From: Aptenodytes patagonicus
Lineage: Eukaryota > Chordata > Aves > Sphenisciformes > Spheniscidae
Direction of reading: 5' to 3'
Assembly: GCF_965638725.1 (NCBI RefSeq)
Contig: NC_134949.1
Span: 48,760,151 to 48,824,150 of the forward strand
Length of the DNA stretch: 64,000 nt
Below the pieces are notes generated by a model, which saw only the letters and a list, made by a program, of their open reading frames with translations, was not told the DNA's origin and did no database searches. The position numbers and the translations under genes were made by a program. Shown one piece after another: positions 1 to 11,063 of the stretch (its first letter is position 1; each line of letters opens with the position of its first letter).

Positions 1-2518
1 TGCAGAATCCCTCCTTGGACACCCTGTTGCAACGGGGCATCTGCAGAAAAGAACATTGCATTTATTTTATGAGGAGGGAACTAGAATATCGCACCCAGGT
101 TGAGACCAGCAGGTATAGTTTTGAAACCATTCTCATACTGAAGGGATCATTAAATAGGCAGGTTGTGCCTTTTAGGAAAAACCTTCTGCGGAGGTTGGCA
201 AAGGAGCATCTTCCAACTACAGAAAGTATGAAAAAACAGAGAGAGATTGACAACCTCGGGAGGCGTGTGATTAGGAATACCTGGGCTGAAGAGAGCAAAT
301 GGGTTGAGGACCCCGCCTGGGAAAATATTTTAAACATGCCGAATAATAGGCAGGCCTGTATCACTCCCCACGGCATCAGTTTTGAAGAATTTAGCAGTGC
401 TAAGCACAGGATTAGCCCGTTTTAGCCTGTAGACTTTTTTTTCCCTATCAATTTTCTGAATCACAGCTCTCTTGACTAAGTACAAAATGTAGATTTTGAG
501 AAAGACTATGAAGTTCGTGAAAATAATTTACACTGAATCAGGAGAAAGTCAGAAAAGATACTCTTTTCCTTAGGCCTTTGTATCTACCCATAATGTAATC
601 TACCCAGCAAAACTATTTCAGCACTGGGATAGCATTTTCTGAGAGCCAGGAAATGCAACGGTCCGAAAAGAAAAATGATGAAAAATGGTGAGTCTGATTG
701 CGTTGTTCAAGCTGACCAACGTGCAGCTATAGACACAATCAGGGTTCTGTGCATGGTATTAAAAACATTGAAGTTGGATATGTTGTCCAGTTTCAGAGGA
801 ATAAGACGAGGCATGGGCATCTTCCTGTATTCCACTTGTTGTTATTCTTGTGCATCTCTTGCTTGCCTACGAGCAGCGTGTGTATCATATTAAGCCCATT
901 TTAATAACACTGCTGCAGATGGGATTTGTTGTGTCTCAGGCGAGAGAAAGTAAGAGACAACACTTTAGCTTGGTAGAGCCTTTCTCAGTGTCCCCAACAG
1001 GATATTCTCAGCTCCGGGTAGCGTAAGCCAAATCAAACTTAAGTCAGCTTAACAAGATTTCTAAGCATGAAAACGAATAAATGCAGTTTTAATGTTTGCA
1101 GTGTTCTTGTGGAGCACACGGACTCTGAATTTATGCACATTGCCGTAAAAAGAAAAAGGGTTGCGTCCATTTTCTCGTTCTGATCGTTGGACGTTGCTCT
1201 TCTACAGGATACCCTTGTCCGTAGTGCCTCTTGGGCATAGTCTCTGACTCACACCGCACCCACAAGCGTGCCTACGTGGTGTTTACGACAGCACTAGCTG
1301 CCAGGGGCCGGTGCTGTGGATGTGGGAACTGCACTAAGAGCAGTACGGGCACTCGTCGAAACAGCGCTCAAGTTCTTGCCGTGGTCCTATGTGGTTAGTT
1401 AGGCTCAACACGCCCAGCTATGACAGGCTGCCTTTTCCCGGGGGAACTGCAGGAACACAAGGTGTTTGCTTCTGACTAGAGGTCTTTCTGGACTTCTCTT
1501 CTGACACCTGTCTCCAGCTCCGGAGATCAGGCCCACGAACAACTACAGTTCAGTCCACTTGTTCACGCATCTGTGACAAGTCACGCTGACTTGCTCTCCC
1601 TCCTGCTTCCGCCTGATTTCTGACACCTGTCTTGGTTCCCTGCCCTGGACTCTTTCCCTGTTCCAGGTTCCAGCTGTCTACCCGGACTCCTGCTAGACAA
1701 GAGCTCCTCTTCGAAAGGGAAAAAGGAACCCAACTTACAGTGGTGGTTTTTTCCGTAAATACTCTGACTTTCAGATACTGTACTGCCCACACACTGTTAC
1801 TGTACTTCAATAGCCTGCATCCAATGTTCAAGCCTGAAGAATTTATTCAGAACGATGAACTGGAAATACATCTGCACACACAGCACTGTAATCTGATGTT
1901 ACCTCTACAAGGGGTGGCTCATCCAGGTAACATGTTGTGCTCCGTCAACAGATATTGCTACTAGCGGCCCTACCAACCTCCTCCCCCCACCACACACACT
2001 ACTTTTTGTTTCTCTTAAGTGGTTACCTGCCTACTAACCATTTTCGCTACTAGAGAGATTTAATCCAGCCAATACCCCAGCAAAGCAACAGTCTTCCTCC
2101 ACGGATCTCAGCAACCTAAACCGCCGTTTGTGACTTTGTCTTTCGTGTAACTGATAGTTAGGAAGATCCGTAACATGACAGCTAAACAAGTTGATGTGGC
2201 AACCCTACTCAAATGCCAATACAATTCCTTTCTTTGCCTTGAGCTTGCTGGGATAGCACATCATACCGCATCGGTTTGCCATGGTACATTTCTTGACCTT
2301 AACATATATATTACCTAAGCACTGGAAGTAAGCACCGGAAGGACATTTGCGTGTATTAATGAACAAACTGTTGAGAAAAAAGAGTTCTACTCACTGTTGC
2401 TAGGTGGCAAAAAAAGTCCATTTATAATACGAGGTTTGCTGTGACGGAAGGCACAACTGATCCTCACACAGCCTACGGGTTGTGTTTCCCACAAACAGGA
2501 GATGTTGCTGTACTTTTG
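1..2518 (-). CDS. C12orf50: C12orf50-like CCCH zinc-finger gene, 5' part only (left edge)
   Basis: The 5' end of a copy whose remaining exons lie left of the window. The zinc-finger exon is 2395-2518 and the start of the acidic exon is 1-40. They are separated by a 2.35-kb intron with donor gtgagt and acceptor tttctgcag. Sequence and phase are the same as in the complete copy ending at 26429, where the gene is described in full. The partial state is due to the window edge, not to a break in the gene. Confidence 0.8.
41..2394. other. Intron of the C12orf50-like gene
   Basis: Separates the acidic exon from the zinc-finger exon. It contains a plus-strand open frame of about 135 to 146 codons overlapping the acidic exon (15-425, 23896-24336, 47815-48255). 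The frame is basic and shows no family I know. No other gene, RNA or mobile element recognised. Equivalents at 23952-26305 and 47871-50224. Confidence 0.55.
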
Positions 2519-5500
2519 CTGCAGGAGAAAACGGTTTTCAGATATTGTGAATAAAACACTAAAAACGGACTAAATGGATCAGCACGCGGTGTACTGCTGT
2601 GATGAACATACGACTAAGACTTTGCGGGACCACGCTCTGATGTTTTGGAACATTTACAGTTATCTTTAAAGTTATCTTCAGCTCCAGATACCCCTGAAGT
2701 TATCTCGAGTTAGGTCTATGGAGCTTTCATGGTGTAAAACTGTTCCTAGATAAGAATAGGAGTAAAGCAGTCTACTTACTGTGCTGCAGACTTTTCGTGA
2801 GATGCTGGGAAGAAAAAAAATCTGTTAGTCACTTAATTGACAGGTGGCCGCCTTTCCGTTCCTGCGCAGTGGGCTAATCAGGTCAATGTCACATGAAATC
2901 TGCTGTGCAAGTGCAAGTCTTAACACTAGCACTCTCTTACTATCAAAGGACGTGGGTCTACGGGAAAATAAGGAGTAAGAAGCAAAACCCGGGAAGATTC
3001 CCAACAAAAACTGAAACACTGAAAGACTGGGAATTGATGTTCTGAGACTACTGTCGTTACACCGCTCACACCATCTCCCGGCTGCTTTTATAGGTGACAA
3101 CCACAAGCCTAATGGGAAAAAAAGGATATCTACGTGGATTTGTTTAATTATTTGTTTAATGGTTGCTGCTTTACTCACACATATAATCACAGTGCTGCTC
3201 TCCCTCTGTTGATCAATACGTCGCCAGCCAAGAAGTTGGCACACTATCGCAGAGATAGCACGTTCACAACGAGAGTCACTCTTGTTAGTCATGCTTAAAA
3301 TTCTTTTTCTGTCGCTCTGCCTTATTAAAGTTTACAGATTTTAGCATCGCCTCTGATTATGCAATTCGCTTCTAACCCGAGGTATCTTCCTCAAGCACAT
3401 GATGAACTCATCATTCCAAAGAGGCAACTGCTCATGACCATTACCCTGAAGATACAAGCTCAGGTTTATACCCTGGATATGAACTACATCCCAGCTGAGA
3501 GCTGTAAATGCCAGGTTGCCGGGTATTTCTTAGCGACTTTCTGTGTCAGTTTTTAGAGGAAAGCAAAGTCACACTGGGGAATATTTGACTATTCGAAGGT
3601 AAGTTTCACCCACTTTTCCAGACATTAGCAGCTGGGTGTAGGAGCAGCATCTCCTACAAAAACACGCCACTTTTGGGCTGCAGCCAGTACAGCTGGGCCA
3701 TCCACTGAGACACGCTGGGGTCTGGAGCCAAAGCCCATCTCCCAGGCATTAACGCCTAAATCCCCGATGCTGGAAGGGATGCAACAACAACGAGCCCTAC
3801 ACCCACCCCTGGATTTTTACCACGTGGCATATAAATATTGCTTTGAAGGGCAAACCCATGTTGAAGGACTTTGTTTTAAGTACCCGATTTTGCAGAAATT
3901 CAGGCAGTGGCTCTAAGCAGAGATGATAAACGTGGCCTATTTATTCAGAATCAATGTAACGTTGATTCAGTAAGAAAGATGAGCGATGAGTGAACTTTAT
4001 GCGCGGTTTTTAACTGATGTGTCCCTTGAGTATCGGAGCCCAGTTCGCAGGAGTCCTAATTGCCCGCGGTTTAGGTGAGCATTAGCTCTTCTCACCGCTG
4101 CCGAAAATCAGATCTTTGACCTACAGGTGCGGCCATGACCCAGACAGAGCGACGTATCAACTTCTACCTTTACCTAATAAACCTCCCTTTCAACACGGGT
4201 GTATCAAGAAAGTCAAGGACACAAACCACTCTAAAAGCTACAGCACTTACCTGTGCGTAGGGGGAATAGAAATGGCAAGAGCGGTCATTCCCAACTGCGG
4301 CCATTTTCACCTCGTGTGCTTCTCCTCCACTCTCTTAATACCGGCAGAACAGACATGGAAACGTTAAAGCTACCAGCATTCAGGCCAATCGTAATCTTAT
4401 CCCGAAAGCAGCAGTTTCCTTTCAAAAACTGGACCTTCAGGACCTTAGCTCTGCTGCTTTTTTGGAACAAAACGCCAACTGACAGCGAAATACACGTGAA
4501 CGAAGGAGGTGGTACCTTCTCCAGGCTTGTTGAACCGACGAAGGCAGTTGCCAGCCGGTATAGAATGTTACCTTTCCACGGTTGCCAACCGCTCCTCCAG
4601 CTGGTGACATCAGCGTCATGGCGCTCTCTGACCTGTCCAGCTTGAACATCTTCCTTTATCTCCACTGCTTCAGAGTAAAGTACGGAAGATCGGACCGTTT
4701 CAAAGAGTCTCCCGCTCCGGTGTTTCTTTAACGTAAAACGGCAGAAACCCACTTGGCGGGGCTTCAATAATACCCAACTCCTTGCCGTAGGAACTGTGGC
4801 CTTGGAAGCAAATCTTTGACACCGCAAAGACAAACCTCCTTCTTGGACTATTTTTAACCAAAACCCTCGAGCCCAGTGTTTTCCTTACTGTACCTCTTTC
4901 TTTGGATGGAGAAACTTGCTGCTTCCTGCTAGTGCGCTGTTAGCTGCTAACTGCTTACAGTGTTGGGGTTCATTGCTTTTTCTCGCTTCCGTGACGCCCG
5001 CTGCCACAGCTAAAGCAGAAAGAACAGCGTACGCTTGTGTCCCTAATTAACACCTCTGTTCTCATTCGGGTCCTAGGCTGCCTCTGAACAAAAGGTATCG
5101 GGGGGGGGGGGGATGAAGTTTCAGTCCCGGAGCGTGGTAAGGCATACTGTTATCCCCAGGACATAGGGTCAAATTTGCAACACTGAGTGACATCGGTGAC
5201 TTGGAGATGAACACTTCAGGTGCCAGTGACTCCATGGGCACAAAGGGTACAAGGCTGGCTCAGCGGTGGCTACACCCAAGCCGGGGGAGAAGGACAAAGA
5301 CATTGAAACGACTGGAGGTCTTCTAGTCTCTCTAGGAGCCTATCGATTTGTTTGTAACTCAAGTATCAGCGGGTGGCCCGAAGGCTAACTGCAAAGGACA
5401 GTACCGCATGCCTGACCACTGGGACTTTGGCAGCGGAATAAAGCGACTTCTACCGGAATGACTTCACCTAAGTAGAGAATGAAAGTGCCCGCTGGGATCA

Positions 5501-5778
5501 AGGTGGGGAGTACTGGCGAGAGCTGTGAACAGAGAAACGATGTGAAAAGGCTGCCACAGTTCCGTAAGCCCTACCACTGACTGGGGCACAGAGGGGAAGG
5601 AAAATTCAGGAAAGCAGATGAGGGCCACGGATAATGAACTGTCAGTGGGCAGGAGCAGCCATAGGAGGAACGGGTCAACGCTGCCAAGAGCTATCCAAAC
5701 AGGGGCTCTTTGTAGCTGTATAGCTGTGCCTAAATGAGGCGCGGAAGAAGGTACGGTCAGGAAGCATTAATTCCGTAT
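2519..5778. other. Upstream region of the C12orf50-like gene
   Basis: Must hold the first exon and transcription start of the minus-strand gene, but I could not fix them. One candidate is an ATG|gtgtgag at about 3066-3076 on the minus strand. Open frames of 130 codons (plus, 4253-4645) and 182 codons (minus, 4285-4833) overlap one another and match nothing I know. The poly-G tract lies here. Equivalents at 26430-29690 and 50349-53610. Confidence 0.45.
5100..5112 (+). repeat. Poly-G tract
   Basis: Thirteen consecutive G. The same tract has 14 at 29011-29024 and 15 at 52930-52944, so it grows by one base per unit along the array. Such tracts are also prone to sequencing error. Confidence 0.9.
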
Positions 5779-6714
5779 TGGGTTTGTGTGGCAAGGTTTT
5801 GGTAGCGGGGGGGCTACAGGGGGGGCTTCTGTGAGACGCTGCTGGAAGCTTCCCCCATGTGGGATAGAGCCAATGCCAGCCGGCTCCAAGGCGGACCCGC
5901 CGCTAGCCAGTATGTGACAGAAACAACGCTGCAGACACCAAGGAGAGTGGAGAAGGAGGGGGAGGAGGTGCTCCAGGCGCCGGAGCAGCGATTCCCCTGC
6001 AGCCCGTGGTGAAGACCATGGTGAGGCAGGCTGTCCCCCTGCAGCCCGTGGAGGTCCACGGTGGAGCAGATCTCCACCTGCAGCCCGTGGAGGACCCCAC
6101 GGTGGAGCAGGTGGATGCGCCCAAGGGAGGCTGTGACCCCGTGGAGAGCCGGCGCTGGAGCAGGCTCCTGGCAGGACCTGTGGACCCGCGGAGAGAGGAG
6201 CCCACGCTGGAGCAGGTTTGGCGGCAGGACTTGTGACCCCGTGGGGGACCCACGCTGGAGCAGCTTGTGGAGAACTGCAGCCCGTGGGAAGGGCTCAGGT
6301 TGGAGAAGTCCGTGGAGGACTGTCTGCCGTGGGAGGGACCCCACGCTGGAGCAGGGGCAGAGCGTGAGGAGTCCTCCCCCTGAGGAGGAAGGAGCGGCAG
6401 AGACAACGTGTGGTGAGGTAGAGGAAAGCGGGAGTAAAGTTGAGCCCGGGAAGAAGGGAGGGGTGGCGGGAAGGCGTTTTAAGATTCAGGTTTTATTTCT
6501 CATTACCCTACTCGGGTTTGATTGCTAATAAATTAATTTCCCGTCGTGTCCCCCGCCCCCCGAGGCGAGTGTGTTTTGCCCGTGAGGGTAACGGGTGAGT
6601 GACCTCGACCCACGAGCCTTTCGTCGTGTTTTCTCTCCCCTCTCCAGCTGAGGAGGGCAGTGATGGAGCGGCTTTGGCGGGCACCTGGCGTCCAGCCAGG
6701 GTCAACCCACCACA
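5779..6714 (+). mobile_element. Solo LTR of an avian endogenous retrovirus (probable)
   Basis: A 936-bp block beginning TGGGTTTG and ending ACCCACCACA, i.e. with TG...CA termini. It contains AATAAA at 6527-6532 and an internal run of degenerate repeats built on ctgcagcccgtggagg and cacgctggagcag between about 5990 and 6360. I recognise the start and end as part of a dispersed bird LTR family but cannot name it. No gag, pol or env lies next to it, hence solo. No clear target-site duplication is visible. The open frames across it are by-products of the GC-rich repeats. It ends 554 bp before the RLIG1 start codon. Confidence 0.65.
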
Positions 6715-7268
6715 GACTGAAAGGTTGTCTACCGAGGCGCAGAGCCTGGCTAACAGGAGGAGGCCGCTGTCCTGGCGGAGGCAAAGTCGGACCCAGAGAG
6801 GTGCCCACGCCCTGGGGCCAGGGCATCCACGCCCCAGGCCCGGGCGTGTGGCACCCCGGCGAGCAGAAAAGACAGCCTGAGGAAAGGCTGCCAGGCCAGG
6901 GGAACGGCACCGCCGGCGGCTAACGGCCGCCGCCACGGCGCGCGAGCGGGCCACCACGCGGCCGCCTCAGCCCGGCGCCGAGCACAGCTGGGGCGGGGCG
7001 GCCCTGCCGCGGCGGGAGCCGCCGCTGTGGGAAGCGGAGCTGCCCCAGGCCCGCGGCCGGGCTGGGCGGCGGAGCCACCGCCTCGCCGAGGGCTGCTGGA
7101 GAGAGGCGACCGCGCCCCGCCCCGCCGTCCCCGGCGCTGGGGTGCGTCGCGGGGCTCCCGGCGGGCGGCGACGGACTCGGTTTCCCGCCGCGCACGGCGG
7201 GCGCGGGGCGGCGCAGGCGCAGTTCCGTCTCGGCGGCGGGCCGGCGGCGGGAGCGGGCGGGCGGGGCC

Positions 7269-7358
7269 ATGAGGCGCCGGGGCGCGGTGCAGCGGCAGGT
7301 GCCGTGTCTGTTCGTGACCGAGGTGAAGGAGGAGCCGTCGGCCAAGCGGGAGCGCCAG
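7269..7358 (+). CDS. RLIG1: RLIG1-like exon 1 (intact)
   Basis: Thirty codons from an ATG in the CpG island, [20 protein letters not shown] followed by [10 protein letters not shown]. The human protein begins [20 protein letters not shown] by recall. The donor is cag|gtggcc, a GT but a weak consensus. The ATG is chosen because the match starts at residue 1 and there is no other in-frame ATG in this exon. Copies at 31181-31270 and 55101-55190. Confidence 0.85.
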
Positions 7359-9444
7359 GTGGCCGGGGCGGCACGGGGCCGGGCGGGAGGGAGGCGGGGC
7401 CGCAGCCCCCGCGGCGCGGCCGGGGCCGGGGCCGGGGCCGGGGCCGGGGCCGGGGCCGGGCGCAGGGGGAGTCGCTGGGCCGCGGGTAGCGGCGCCGCAC
7501 GGCGGGGCGGAGCGGAGCGGAGCGGAGCGAAGCCGGGGGGACGGGCAGCAGCACCGACCGTGTCAGACCCGCCCGGCGCGGCCCGGCCCGGCTGCGGGGA
7601 GGGGGACACCCGAGTGGGGAGAGGTTTCTCTCCAGACCTTGAGGGAAATGCACGGCAGCGTTTTCCATGGGGCTCCCCCCCCCGTAAATGCGGGGAAGAA
7701 AGGTCGTGTGGGAGCCGTTTGAGCTCTGTCCCGCTCCTTTCCTGCCAAGTGCACCCAGGTGCTCACCGTGACGTTGTGTTTGCTTTCTCTAAGTGTCGGG
7801 AACAGTCATGGCGAGGACTGAGGCCACTGCGACATGACCGCCCTGGGAGCTTGTGTAAAACCATCCTGCCGTCCCCGCCTGTGAGCCTTGCGGGGGAAAA
7901 ATCAGCTTGTGTCTCTTCTTCCTTTTTTTTAAAAGAAAAGGTCTTTTTTTTGTGACCAAAGGAATATCAGGCCCATGACAGAAGAATTCATTTGAGGCTG
8001 TCAGACGCGGGATACTTACGAAGGTGAAAGTAATGGAGCCCGATCCAAGCTGTTTCTTCCCGAGATGTAAGAGGCAGTGTCGGGACAGATTGGGGTGGCA
8101 TTCACCTGTCTAGCTCTAGACCTCCGACTTGTGTTTCCCGACTGCAGTAGCAGCACCTACTGCTGTCTGTCGGCTGCGTAGTGCACTTGAATCCATCTGG
8201 GTGACTTTCTCCCGTTGGTGTTTGGCTTCTGGACGGAAGAGCTGAAGTGGTTGCCAAAACGTCAGTAACGTAACTGTTGAACTCTCAGTACCAACACCAC
8301 CTTGATAATGGTCGTGTAAGGGTAGCTCCCGACATTGTTGTTCCTTCATAGGGGACAAGCCGACAGGGGATTAGGTCTATACCAGTGTAGATGCTATTCT
8401 TCTTGTTTTTCAAAGCGCAGGCAAGGATAATAGAGGGGGTTATGACTGCTAGGGAAGAAGCGGGGTGGTGGTGGGAAAACCAACGGGCATGTTTCCTCCC
8501 TGCCCTGGAAATTTTCTTTTCCATGTCACCTTCGTGAAATCTTCCTGTATGCTGTATGTTGTGGTTCCACATGTGATGACTAAAATATGAAGCAGCCACG
8601 TAATGTCAGGCAAGCATGTAGAAGGTTGTTCTCGTTTTACGGCTTCCGAATTCTGTTTGGAGACTTTTGCAAGACAAGGACTCGCTTTGTGTTTTGCCAG
8701 CAGGAAGAGACCGTGACCAGCTTACAAGTGAAAATTGGCTGGGGCGAGAGGAGGGCGGGGTGATGGTTATCGAGGAGACTATTGGAATCCAAACAGAAGG
8801 GATTACATGTTTGCAGTGAAGGTGTTACAGAAGCCCTAGCTGCAGGAGTCCTCCTAGAAGTGTGGACTAGTTGTGGCTGGGTATTTGTTTCAGACCCCGG
8901 CCCACTTCCTTCTGTGCTCTTTGTAAGCGGGAAAGCGTTCAGTTGGCAGCACTGCTCCTAAGTATTTAACACCGGGACGCTTTTGCCACCTTGCATTCCG
9001 CAGGTCCGTGCATTGCACTAACACGGTGCCATTGACTTTCCGCTCCAAACTGAAAGCTCGGAGCAGCTAGTCACGATGAGTTTCTGTTGCCATCGTGAGG
9101 CAGGGAGACACATCTCAACATTTTGCAGCGTTGGACTGGAACCCTTCTAGTTTATATGCACTGTGTAAAGTGGAAGGCAAAGTCACCTCTAAATACTCAT
9201 CAAGAACGATTAAAAGAGGGAGAGAGTTTGCAAGTAGATTGCCTTTGTTCTTTTGTCTTAGGGCATTTTCCAAAGCGTCATGTCTTGAAGAAACAAGGGT
9301 GTATTTCGACAGTATTAGAAATCAGCACTATAATGTGTAATACTGGACCTAGAGGGGGGCCAGCTGTAAGGAGCAAGAATCCGCACGAGACCGAGGCAGT
9401 AAGACAGCCCTGACGAGGCTTTAAAACACCTGTCTTCTTTTCAG
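7359..9444. other. RLIG1-like intron 1
   Basis: GC-rich at its start (GGGGCC and GGAGC tracts), then ordinary sequence. Small open frames around 8116-8599 and 9095-9413 show no recognisable product. Equivalents at 31271-33366 and 55191-57244. Confidence 0.6.
7422..7457 (+). repeat. (GGGGCC)6 hexanucleotide repeat in RLIG1-like intron 1
   Basis: Six perfect GGGGCC units, 63 bp after the exon 1 donor, on the sense strand of the RLIG1-like locus. The tract can form G-quadruplexes in DNA and RNA. It is followed by (GGAGC)4 at 7509-7528. Confidence 0.95.
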
Positions 9445-9562
9445 CCGTTTCAAGTGTTGGCAACTGAAACTGTAACTGGAAAGGCGTTAGAGGCAGATAC
9501 GTACAATGCAATTCCTACTGAAAAGGTGGCCGGAACCTGCTGTTACGTAACTGCCTATGAAG
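9445..9562 (+). CDS. RLIG1: RLIG1-like exon 2 with altered catalytic motif I
   Basis: 118 nt between tcttttcag and g|gtagga. The frame [20 protein letters not shown] then [19 protein letters not shown] parallels human [20 protein letters not shown] and PTEKVDGTCCYVTTY. The lysine that becomes adenylated is at codon 57 (9533-9535). The motif I Asp two residues later is Ala (GCC, 9539-9541). The same codon is found in the exons at 33367-33484 and 57245-57362. Confidence 0.88.
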
Positions 9563-10190
9563 GTAGGAAGGAAGGTCCGTATGCAGGTTTCTCCTGCTGA
9601 CTAGAAGCCTTGTTTTACTTAGTTTTCACTTTTATTGTATGACTTACTGGATTGCAGCTGTTGTGAATTCCAGCCTGCTTAAAGGTCTTGACCACAAAGT
9701 AACAGTTACCGTAAACATAGTAGGTGTTTCTAAAGTTGTTACAGATTTTACTCTCTGAAGTCCAGGAAGCATGGTCTAAGCGAGCATGCCAGTGGAGGAA
9801 GTATTCCCGTTTTAAAATTTCTTATTAGGAAATCTTCCTTGCACACTAGAATTTATGTGATAGAGGGTGCCTGATTTCCTTGGGGAGGATTACAAGACGT
9901 GTGGAGGTTGGGAGGAAAACGCGACGAGTGTGGTTCGCTGCATCGCTGGGGTTCTTGCCTTTACCTGAAATTGTGAGGAAACTTTGTATTACACCAGGCA
10001 AGATTCTAGGGCTAGATTTTGGATTGATCTACAGTAGTTAAGTGATGACTTTAAAGGGTGCCTTTGGGTATGAAATTTCTCTGGTGACGAGTGAGAAGTC
10101 CTATCTTGCCTTTTATGCGGTTGATTTCAGTACTCTGCAGGGTATGGTGACCTCAGGAAACTGCTGGTTTTACCCCTCTGGAAACTCCAG

Positions 10191-10286
10191 GGCAAGCCTG
10201 TCTATGGGCCGGGCTGGATGGAAAACCCGACAAACAAGCTGAAGAAAGGTGTCAACGATTCTCATGTCTCGGGGCTTATTTTCAAG
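10191..10286 (+). pseudogene. RLIG1: RLIG1-like exon 3 (diverged)
   Basis: After acceptor ctggaaactccag the phase-1 frame reads GQACLWAGLDGKPDKQAEE then RCQRF, against human [20 protein letters not shown]. The frame stays open to a TAA at 10298-10300, which probably lies in the intron. The 3' boundary has no good donor. Several charged residues conserved in human are lost (Arg to Gly twice). Confidence 0.65.
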
Positions 10287-10666
10287 TGCTGTTAGTTTAA
10301 GCCAGCGTGGGGGACGTGTCATGCAGCGCGTATGTGAAAACACAGACACGCAGTCTTGAGGGCCTCCCTGCATGAAATGCTGAATATCCTCCCTTTCCTT
10401 GGGCTCCTCTTTGGGGCCCTCATGCCAGAGACAACCAGGCAGGAGGGGATTAAGGAACGTAATAGGGGATGCGTCTGTGGTCTGGAAAACACGCCTGTAT
10501 TTTTTGTTGTTTTTGTGGGTCTTAGTGCCTTTGAAGCTGTGAAAGGGAAGTCTTGGATAAGGGTTTGACCACACAAAGCACTGATCCCTTCCCTTCCGCT
10601 GGTTTCGGCCAAGAGCAGTTGAGAGCTGGCAGGAACTGTTACTATCTCGTTGAGCCATGTATTTAT

Positions 10667-11063
10667 TGTAGAATCGTAGCATCGCTCAGGTTGGACAAGA
10701 CCCTTAAGGTCATCGAGTCCAACCGTAAACCTAGCACTGCCAAGTCCACCGCTAAGCCGTGTCCCTAAGCACCACGTCTGCCCGTCTCTTAAAGACCTCC
10801 AGGGATGGTGACTCCAGCACTTCCCTGGGCAGCCTGTTCCAGTGCTTGACAACCCTTGCGGTGAAGAAGTTTTTCCTCCTCTCCGATCTAAAGCTCCCCT
10901 GGCGCAACCTGAGGCCGTTTCCTCTCGTCCTGTGGCTTGTTACCTGGGAGGAGAGACCGACACCCACCTGGCTACAACCTCCTTTCGGGTAGTTGTAGCG
11001 AGCGGTGAGGTCTCCCCTCAGCCTCCTCTTCTCCAGGCTAAACAAGCCCCGTTCCCTCAGCCG
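10667..11063 (-). mobile_element. CR1 LINE 3' fragment
   Basis: About 400 bp of the 3' end of a CR1 retrotransposon, reversed relative to the plus strand. It ends (plus-strand left side) in the typical tgtagaatcgtagcatcgc tail and carries the phrase ccttaaggtcatcgagtcc. The minus strand keeps the C-terminal frame of the CR1 reverse transcriptase protein without a stop: [17 protein letters not shown], then [19 protein letters not shown], then SLEVFKRR. The 5' side is truncated, as usual for CR1. It lies in an intron of the RLIG1-like pseudogene. Confidence 0.93.

Larger units (their letters stand above)
6715..7700. promoter_or_regulatory. CpG island between C12orf50-like and RLIG1-like genes
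   Basis: Very GC-rich, CpG-dense stretch, strongest at 6900-7600, with several GGGCGG/CCGCCC boxes (e.g. around 6994, 7255 and 7385) and the RLIG1 start codon inside it. There is no TATA box. In human the two genes are divergent neighbours, so this is a plausible bidirectional promoter, although the nearest recognised C12orf50-like coding exon is about 4.7 kb away (2518 to 7269). Dense surviving CpG suggests that the island has been unmethylated in the germ line. Long open frames on both strands here are composition artefacts. Confidence 0.75.

Noticed and set aside
4253-4833. 130-codon plus and 182-codon minus frames
   Set aside because: Each is the shadow of the other, with no recognisable domain and no splice or start context that links them to a gene.
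5814-6528. Frames of 76 to 176 codons across the LTR
   Set aside because: They follow the degenerate LTR-internal repeats on both strands and have no retroviral gag, pol or env features.
6920-7668. Overlapping minus-strand frames of more than 225 codons (and plus-strand frames of 80 to 228 codons) in the CpG island
   Set aside because: Pro/Arg/Ala/Gly-only products from GC-rich DNA lacking stop codons. They change frame with the GGGGCC and GGAGC length differences between units. Only the 30 codons from 7269 have homology.
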